DNA of 64,000 nucleotides, taken from the NCBI GenBank assembly GCA_030685235.1, contig MU839115.1, forward strand, positions 310,001 to 374,000, written 5' to 3'. This DNA comes from Copromyces sp. CBS 386.78. Its lineage: Eukaryota; Ascomycota; Sordariomycetes; Sordariales; Sordariaceae. The notes beneath the pieces were generated by a model. That model saw only the letters and a program-made list of their open reading frames with translations. It was not told where the DNA came from and searched no databases. The position numbers and the translations under genes are program-made. This document shows, in pieces, positions 56,470 to 64,000 of the stretch. Every line of letters begins with the position of its first letter. Position 1 is the first letter of the stretch.

Positions 56470-57699
56470 CTAAGCCTGAGTTTCGTCCCAATCCGACCAC
56501 CTCCTCACAACCTCGTCAATATCTGCCACCGCCGCCCTCGTATTATCCACCTCAAACCACTCCTTATGCTCCTTCCCGCACGAAGGGCACTTGCCGCGGT
56601 CCATAACCCTCAGCCCGCGCCCCTGCAGCTCGATGTGGATGAGCCTCTCGACCTTGTGGCTGTGCGGCATCTTGCGCATCACGTCGCTGGTGCTGGACGA
56701 CGAAACATAGGGGTAATATCTAATCAACGAAATGTTGTATCCGCACTGGCGCTGCCACTCGTTCAGACGGCGCTGCACGTTGTTGGCGCGGCCGATCTTG
56801 AGAAGGATTTTCTTGTTCTTCTTCTCTCCGCCGCCGGCACCGCCCCTGCCGCGACTGCGAGGCTCATCATCGTATGAGGTGGCGTAACGATCGAGAGCGT
56901 CGCTGGCCGCCCGCCCACGGGAGGTCGATCGCGATCGGGGGTTGGTGGTGAGCAGAGCCTTGGCGGCCTCGTGCGGCGGTGTCGCCGGGTCGGTTTCGGG
57001 CGTGAGCCAGAAGATGTAGATGTAGCCGGCCTCGTCTCCGGTAGAGAAGCCCTTGGCGAGTTCCTTCATCAACAAGGAGGCTGTCTCGGGGGAGGCGGAG
57101 TGCGGGATCAGGGACATGAACTGTGCCGTCTGGGAAACGTTGGAGCCCGCTGGGGGGCGTTGGCTCGACGAGCTCGGTCGCGGAGAGACGCCATTGGGCA
57201 CCAGGTGGGAGGGCCGCGAGGATCCATGGTGCTGTACGGGCTTGGCTTGTGGTCGCGGCGGCGGAGCTTGTTCTTCGAGCTCGAGGTCTAGAGGGATGCT
57301 GAAGCAGCAGCACCAAAGCGAGGAGCTCTTCTTTTGCTGCGCCGGTCGTGGGGGTCTCTGGTATTGCGCCGATGGCCGTACTTGGGCCGAATTGGTCTTC
57401 ATCAGGCCCAGACGCTCAGCCAAGGTGTCGAGACTAGAGCGCTCCTCGCCAATGGCGGCGTGGGTTGGTCGGACGGGCCCAGGAGCGGAATGGGCAGCCA
57501 GGCTAGCCTGGTCTTTGTGCTGGTGGCAGTAGAGGCGCTCATCGCTCGGGTCGCCGACCTTAACTTTTCCGCCTTGAGGGAGAGTGTTGGGGCGTCTGCA
57601 GGGCCGGCCGGCAGACGTGATTCCGCGACATGTTGTTGATGGGTTTTTGGAGTCGGCTCTGCCAAGCCTGGCCTCGGGGGTGTTTGTGAAGACGGGCAT
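56470..57699 (-). CDS. GIY-YIG (T5orf172/DUF1766-type) domain protein
   Basis: Intronless, 409 residues. The N-terminus has a Cys-containing motif (TCRGITSAGRPCRRP, later YCHQHKD, about residues 22-62) that could bind zinc. A Pro/Ser-rich linker follows. The C-terminal half holds a GIY-YIG-like nuclease core: GYIYIFWLTPET near residue 225, LLKIGRANNVQRRLNEWQRQCGY near 305, then HKVERLIHIELQGRGLR with the candidate catalytic Glu, and a closing CPSCGKEHKEWFEV motif. A charged Arg/Gly-rich insert separates the first two motifs. Fungal relatives (including fission yeast mug113-type proteins) have unknown roles; nuclease activity is inferred from the fold. Confidence 0.82.
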   Translation of the reverse strand: MPVFTNTPEARLGRADSKNPSTTCRGITSAGRPCRRPNTLPQGGKVKVGDPSDERLYCHQHKDQASLAAHSAPGPVRPTHAAIGEERSSLDTLAERLGLMKTNSAQVRPSAQYQRPPRPAQQKKSSSLWCCCFSIPLDLELEEQAPPPRPQAKPVQHHGSSRPSHLVPNGVSPRPSSSSQRPPAGSNVSQTAQFMSLIPHSASPETASLLMKELAKGFSTGDEAGYIYIFWLTPETDPATPPHEAAKALLTTNPRSRSTSRGRAASDALDRYATSYDDEPRSRGRGGAGGGEKKNKKILLKIGRANNVQRRLNEWQRQCGYNISLIRYYPYVSSSSTSDVMRKMPHSHKVERLIHIELQGRGLRVMDRGKCPSCGKEHKEWFEVDNTRAAVADIDEVVRRWSDWDETQA

Positions 57700-60600
57700 G
57701 GTGGAGGCGGTCGGTTAGGTGCAGCCCGTAGCGGAGTTCGTCTTTGACGGTCGAGTCTCGTGAACAAAGAAATTTGTTTCGTTTGTCCGTGTCTGTCCGT
57801 TGGAGACGGGATTGGAATCGAGGGACGGGACTGGTAATGATGAAAATATCCGGATTGTTGAAGAGGGAAGGGCTAGAAGAAGGAAGACGAAAAAGAGTAT
57901 TAACCTTCTTGTGACCCCATCCCCAGCCCCCAGATTGCAACAGCGCCCAGCTTGATCCATCGCGGCCCGCATCGTTGGCAGTGAAGAGACTGGGGGCTGG
58001 CGGTTATTCGCTATGTACATAGGTAAGTTTGCAGGCGGTTGAACCGAACCGCCCATTCAGCTGATGGAGCACCGCCTCAGGGCAAGTTCACGGGGTCCAC
58101 ACTCATTCATCACCGAGCAGGAGCGCCCCAGTTGGGTTGTGACCCAAGAGGCCTCGCCTTCCCCGTTACTGGATTTTTCAGCGATCTCCTCAGCGAATTC
58201 AGGCACCGAAACGCTCGCTTGATGTCACGTCCCAAAGCGGGCGTCTGCCATCCAATCGTCCCCCTCTTCCCACTTCCCCAGAATCGACATGTTCAATGAC
58301 AACACATCGCGTCGTCAATTCCCTTGACCGTTTTTTGTCAACGAGGACATGAACAAATCGGATTGAGCGACAGCGCGAAGCTCATCTACCGCGGCTACAT
58401 CATTCGACCAACACTGCAGTCTTTGCACGCATGGTGAAACAGAGGCCAGGCAGTGACTGGAGCGACTCGGAATCTTCAATTGGAATGAGCACAGGAACAT
58501 TCCATCCGCCAAAAATACCATTCACCCTCTCAGTCATCATCGTGGTCACCAGCACACCTCAGCGGCGTGGCCTGACACATGGCTTGCTGGTCGGCAGTTG
58601 TCGAGTCAACCAATCATGCCTCTTCACCTTGGGCCGCTTTTCATCTCTTACCAAGCCTGGACTAGAGATGTTGGGCATGTCCGATGTTCTAGAACAATCA
58701 GCGACTTTCACAAGCACAATTCATACAAGTTACTGGAGGTCGGTCGTGAAGAGTCATATCAACACTTGCTGACCCATTGAATTGCTTCTTCCTAGGATGG
58801 GATTCTACCACTGGTATCATGTTCCTCCATTCAGTCACTCTTGGCTACGTGTGCTTGGGCTCATGACGAGCACTGGCAGGTTGATGAGCCATGAATGTTG
58901 CGGCCCAGCGAGCTCAGTCTGGCGCAACTTCAGCATGGAAAGACATTGTGCCTCCGTGATTCCAATATCGACTAGATCCAGGAGCGAAGGCGAAGGCGGA
59001 AGGGGCACGATACGACAATGAACCTCGTACGGTCCGGCTTCTCTTTCGGGACTTCGGGAAGTCATAAACATGTCGACACCAGCAGTCCCAAAGAGCTGCT
59101 CAACGGATCATTGCCTAAAGGAGGATGACTTCACAACATTTGAATGAACCGGCTTCGATTCCCGTCCCCTTGGCGAAGCTGCAATAGTTCTGCGCTGGTC
59201 CGTGTACCGCGACTCGGCGAGTTTTCAACATCTCCAACCACATGACTTGAAGGAGATTGCCATCGATGAGCAGTCCTGGGCGGAAACAGGTCTCATCAAA
59301 CTTCAAACTGCTCATCAGTCTTGTGCCATGAGATATAGCAGGCAAACCTCGATGGCTATAAAAGCCAACCCTCGCCCTCTCTCCACCGCCCGTTACCATA
59401 TCGGCCTTATTTTGCTCTCCATCAACACAGTCATGGGTCCAGGAAGTTGCCTAGGGACTCGGTGACAGGACAATATGACTTCTCGAGAATCGAACACATG
59501 CTCTCCCTGCCTCTCTACACAATAGCGCCTATTAGCAACGCAGGACGATAGAACACCAACTTGAGAAGCAGTCACACCCCTATTCTCGTCCTGGAGACAA
59601 CCCTCTTCATGCATAACTAAACACACCAACCTTACGGTAACTCTAACCCGGGAATGGTCAGCAATTGGGGACAATACTGGGAGTCTGGGACATTTAACTT
59701 TTCGAGGCAAAAGCGCGAGCGAGTGCGGCTCTTTCCGGATGGCTATCTACCCCCTGACCAGTTGGTAATCGGTTCGGCTGATCAGTGGTTGTGGCTTTCC
59801 ACTCACAACTCCCGGAAATGGTAGCCGAAACCAGAAACAACGTCCTCGCATGGGACGCGGCGAAGGAGGCATATTTCACTCGGAGTATGTCACAAAACAA
59901 TATTAGGTACGTACCTCAAACACTCAGCCCTCAAAGTGGCTACTTGCTCGCAGGGTCCAGAAAATGACGGAAGTCACGATGTTATCGCCATGTAACACTT
60001 CGCGTAAGCAAGCCTTGGCAGGGCTACCAGGAGGATCATCAGGGGGGTTTTCCGGTTCACCCCAATCCCGATCTTACGAGCCGCCACATAATTCGGATCT
60101 GAAACCACAGATCTTCTTCCCGCTCACAGCTGCCGCGCTACCGACATAGCCCTACCCGTGGTGATGTGCCACGAGCTGTATCCAAAATTTAGCTTATGGT
60201 ACGCGGACAGTGTCGCGGCAATGGAAGCCGGGAAGAAGGCTCCTCGAAAGCGGGCTACTTCCGTCAGAGCTTACCATTCCAAAACTGGGCTGAAGACGGA
60301 AGAGGGCATTACCGCATCTCCTCCACAATATCACCAGGCTAAGATTATCTGCGACTCCCCTAACCCACCGTCGGCCACGACTGTTCACGGTTCGGGTGCC
60401 GGCTCGGCATGTTGTCAACTAGCACGGCACATACCGATATCTATTACCGTCGCATTTGGGCAAGACAAGTCTCCGAGAAGCTGACTATGTCATAGCTGCA
60501 GGTTGTGCTAGTCGTCCCTGCTCTTACAACTTGTCGGACCAGAGCATCGGCCGTTGCTATGTTTTTTGTTTACTTCACCCCTGAACTATGTGGAGACCGG

Positions 60601-62967
60601 TCCCACTGCTATCGTTCTCGTACCATCTCGATCACACGGTTGTTGTGAGAAGTCACTTGCTGTCTAACAGGAGTCTAGATTACTTCACCCATTCAACCCT
60701 CTCGGTCTCAGTAGTAAGGAGTAATTCTACTGCCCGAGACACAAACTCCCACAAGATTGTTTGCCAAGAGTTTCCGCAAGTCAGCCGGGGAAACCATCGA
60801 TGATTTCTAGTACAGCTTCTACCTCCGTACCAAAGAGGCTCCATGCAGGATCAAGAGAAAACGCATCAAAGACAGCAAGATTCGATACAGGGATACTGAG
60901 AATCCGATCTCACAACATGGAAAAGTTACCTTGTTTAAGGTACCGATGGCAAAAGTCCCCGACATACGGCATCGACTGAGCCCCAGCCACTGTCGTACCA
61001 CCCATGAAGCGATGTGCCACTCTACCACTGAACAGCGGTCAGACATGAAGTCTATGTCGCTGACCGTTTGTAGGTTGGGTTCGAATCGATGAGATTCAGG
61101 ATGGACCCTTATAATGGTGGCACATGTCCTGCCAATCAAAGCAGTTGCAAAGACTAAAGACAAACTTGCGGTGCGGTACCCAACCAGATTGAGCCGTTTA
61201 CACAAGGGCTTCGCAGCTGTATACTCCTACCCCCTTCCGGACGATCCTAACAAGTATCTCGCGCAAAAATCAAAACTACCCACCTGCGTGGGGGTGAAAG
61301 AATAAAATTTCTTGCACGTGAAGAGCAGTACCACAATATGAGTGTGCCTTCGGGTTCAGAACGGCTGTTATTGGGAGTTGGCCGATACTGTTGACAAGAG
61401 CGCCAATCTTTGACTTCTGACACCTAAAGGGCATGATAGCGGCTGTATACGAGATGGGCTGCAGCCATTCCCTTCTTGTCACAGTTTTGCCGTCATGGAG
61501 TACCGGAAGGATCGATTAACTGAACATTATGCTACAGTGACAATGTGTTTACGGGGACGGTTCCCGTTTTGGCGCAACGCTTTCCTGCGAGTCATCAAGA
61601 CAGCAAAGCTACCAACCACTGCATATTCTCGTCTCTAAAACGCAGCAGAGTCAAGATTACCATAGGCCCAAGATCATCCTTATACCTGCGCGGCGATCCT
61701 TCCATTCGCTCGGTTTCCCCGCGGCCGGGGTTCGAAGCTTGACTGGCATTGGCGACCAGAGGCGAGAAGACATGGAGAGAAGAGCATGCAGACCATCACG
61801 TCTCGACAACGTGTGGTAGCATGCACACTCAAAAAGTGGTGAGGACAGCCGCACCGTCACACAGCAGATGCATGGTAAGGGTACCTAGGTAAGTGACCTT
61901 TAAAATCCTCCGCGAGACCCCGCAAAAGCCGCCGGGTGCTACACACAGCATCGCTTTGACTTCAGTCCTGACTCGCTTTCCAGAAAACTTCTACTACACT
62001 ACAACCTACGTCCAACAGAGCAACTAAAACGCAATTCTCACCTGCAAGCAATTGTTGCTTTAGCCACTCAGCGATCTTGTTATCATGACACCGGAAACGC
62101 AATCCAGCACCAGGTACATGCTGTTTCGTCATGACAAAGGCTGGAGTAAACTTGCAAATGGCTATCACCACCCTAGGATACCGCTATCCGCTGTCATAAG
62201 ATTCCCATCTGACTGGCCGAGTTTCCCATTCTTCATGAGGTGCCTTATTTCCGACCCGTTGCAGTAAGTATCTTTATCTTCCCCTAAACCATCCATGTGT
62301 TGGCTTTCCCGTCTACTTCTGTGTAAAGTTGAACCTACCATCTAACATGTAGTAGGCAGGTAGTCACGTAGTTTTTCTCCTTCTCCGTTCCGCCCTTACA
62401 ACTCCGGTCCGACACGGTTTCACTTCACCATGTACGCTCTTAGGATGCAAATCGACCGTGTCAGCACCGGGCTAAGGTACCGATTTCAGTACAATGCACC
62501 GCTTCTCTATCAAACTCGCCCGGGTCAGTCTCTAGTCGAGTGTAGCCAAATAAGCGACTTTCTTTTGCCGTAAGGGAAACGGCAAGTCGCCGAGTTTACA
62601 TCTCTACACGGACGGTCTTGCATTGATGGAGATGGAAGGATTCGATATCATTGTAAGTCGTTTGTTGATGGCTTTAGTCGGCTGATTTTCTCGGTATTCT
62701 GGGTATGGTTTTGACGTTTTTCATCGTCCATTTATACTCGGATTCTGCCACCAACTCTGAGTTTTCATCGACAGTCTCGACAGCTTCAAACACAAGACAA
62801 CTCCACAGGTACGCCGACAACGCAAGACGCACCCTCGAAAATAGTCCATTCTAAGTCACACAAGTTCCACTTTGTATCTCGCCAATATATCAGTCGCCTC
62901 ATCCGGCTCTTCTTCTCGGCTTTGTTTTGACTTCCACCTCACACGTTCTTCACATACTACAATCATC
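57700..62967. other. 5.3-kb region without a supportable gene
   Basis: Neither strand gives an open frame with recognisable domains, and no splice-linked pair of frames stood out. A TATAAA-like site (GGCTATAAAAGCC, about 59352) precedes only a ten-codon frame. At 62554-62590 a hairpin pairs GCGACTT and TTGCCGT with ACGGCAAGTCGC around a short loop. The last 250 bases should contain the PABA synthase promoter. Confidence 0.35.
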
Positions 62968-64000
62968 ATGGGCTCAGTAACAATAACCACGCCGCTCGAT
63001 GAGCAACTCTCCATCCTCTATGTCGACTGTTTCGACTCTTTCACAAACAACATCATTGGTCTTCTCGAGGAGCGTCTAGGCGCAAATGTCATCATGGTTC
63101 GCATCGATGACAAGCAGGCTGACAGGGACCTTCATACGCTACTTCGGGCCGTAGATGGCGTTGTCATCGGGCCCGGGCCCGGTCATCCTGGGAACCCCCA
63201 AGATGTCGGCTTCATCAACAAGCTCTGGGCTCTCAGTGACTCGGAACTCCTTCCCATCTTCGGCATCTGCCTCGGCTTCCAGTCTCTGTGCCTCAATCAT
63301 GGTGCCGATGTCAAGAAACTCAAGAGCCCCCGCCATGGCATTGTCAGCCGATCTACGCACCAGGGTACCGATATCCTTAAGGGACTCGGCGATCTCGACT
63401 GCACCCAGTATCACTCGCTTCATGCCGATCTCGAGCTGACAGAAGCTCCCGCGACCCACTTTTGGCAGCCAAACGATGTGTGCCCTAACCTGTTGCCTCT
63501 GGCATGGGATCTCAGTGATGAGAATAACGGCCCCGTCTTGATGGCTGTGCGCCATGTCACCAAGCCGTTCTGGGGGTGTCAGTTTCATCCCGAATCCATC
63601 TGCACCTCAGAAGCCGGCAAGGACATGCTCATGAACTGGTGGAGGCATGCCCTCCGGTGGTCGGCCAACAATGGCCGGGTCAAGACCGAGAAGCTCACGG
63701 GTCGATATCTTCCCAACTCGTTCTCCCGCCTCTTCGTCGACGCGCCTGTTCAGTCCCATCATCTGAAGGCTTCTCACCTCGCTCAAGAACTGCGTTCGGC
63801 TGCCGGCCGTGATGACATCTTCCTTCGCTGGGCCAAATACCCGGCTCAGGGTGTGACGCCTACTGTTCTTCTAGAGAAGCTCGGTCACCGAGATGACGAG
63901 GTCATTCTTCTGGACTCTCAAGGACACAACATGGGTCGCTTCGACATTCTCGGACTCTCCGTCCCTGGTAAGACCACGAATGTGACCTACAGTTCGTACG
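62968..64000 (+). CDS. aminodeoxychorismate (PABA) synthase, 5' part, cut by the window edge
   Basis: The first 344 codons of a larger gene, open to the edge at 64000. Fungal PABA synthase fuses a glutaminase and a chorismate-binding domain and makes the folate precursor aminodeoxychorismate. The N-terminal class I glutamine amidotransferase domain is clear: YVDCFDSFTNN at residues 18-28, GPGPGHP at 68-74, the nucleophile C101 in FGICLGFQS, and the catalytic FHPES near residue 209. About 35 residues of linker then lead toward the chorismate-binding half, which begins before the window ends. Anthranilate synthase has a similar glutaminase but a different architecture. The ATG at 62968 is the first in frame. 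Confidence 0.92.
   Translation, partial: MGSVTITTPLDEQLSILYVDCFDSFTNNIIGLLEERLGANVIMVRIDDKQADRDLHTLLRAVDGVVIGPGPGHPGNPQDVGFINKLWALSDSELLPIFGICLGFQSLCLNHGADVKKLKSPRHGIVSRSTHQGTDILKGLGDLDCTQYHSLHADLELTEAPATHFWQPNDVCPNLLPLAWDLSDENNGPVLMAVRHVTKPFWGCQFHPESICTSEAGKDMLMNWWRHALRWSANNGRVKTEKLTGRYLPNSFSRLFVDAPVQSHHLKASHLAQELRSAAGRDDIFLRWAKYPAQGVTPTVLLEKLGHRDDEVILLDSQGHNMGRFDILGLSVPGKTTNVTYSSY

Noticed and set aside
58431..58772. 113-codon frame in the 5-kb gene-poor region
   Set aside because: The first 30 codons look coding, but the rest does not and no intron model improved it.

Overview
The window looks like nuclear DNA of a filamentous ascomycete, most likely a Sordariomycete close to Neurospora or Sordaria. 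Genes are interrupted by short introns (about 50-110 nt, often with GTACGT or GTAAGT donors). Intergenic spaces are long (0.3-5 kb), promoters are CT-rich, nuclear tRNA genes carry introns, and AT-rich, TpA-rich relics look like repeat-induced point mutation (RIP). The genus is inferred; the fungal assignment is secure. Coding models below were built by reading both strands, placing introns and checking phase across each junction.

Layout. 0.4-2.3 kb: Jen-family monocarboxylate transporter (+). 3.1-4.4 kb: paraoxonase/arylesterase-like membrane protein (-). 4.7-10.4 kb: gene-poor stretch with two short inverted-repeat elements (4740-5064, flanked by TA; 9937-10351, with a perfect 8-bp target duplication) and one small hypothetical gene (7287-7740). 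11.2-21.8 kb: housekeeping block with elp3 (-), mitochondrial succinyl-CoA ligase alpha (+), a UBA-containing ubiquitin-conjugating enzyme (-), proteasome ATPase rpt2 (+) and a SYLF-domain protein (-) whose frame breaks near its C-terminus. 22.4-32.4 kb: tRNA-Met (-), ribosomal protein uL13 (-), a membrane-anchored BAG-domain protein with no ATG for its long form (-), glutaredoxin with two in-frame starts (+), and an AIM18-like mitochondrial protein (-). 35.2-39.9 kb: Grr1-type F-box/LRR protein (+), tRNA-Tyr (-) and a second tRNA-Met (+). 40.7-48.7 kb: a broken sugar-transporter gene, a Baeyer-Villiger monooxygenase (-), a cyclase-family hydrolase (+) and a hotdog thioesterase (-); this is the only stretch with an accessory-metabolism flavour. 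49.3-57.7 kb: a Ser/Thr-rich secreted mucin-like protein (-), Fe/Mn superoxide dismutase (-), a small two-exon hypothetical gene (+) and a GIY-YIG (T5orf172-type) protein (-). 57.7-63.0 kb is 5 kb with no gene I can support. From 62,968 to the window edge runs the 5' part of an aminodeoxychorismate (PABA) synthase gene.

Most genes are unrelated housekeeping neighbours, as is normal for fungi. I did not find a convincing new multi-gene system. The most useful observations are the two inverted-repeat elements, the microhomology deletion in the transporter pseudogene, the GTG-start BAG gene, the frame break in the SYLF gene, and gene structures that may produce two protein forms (glutaredoxin, SOD, the mucin-like gene, the 7.3-kb gene).
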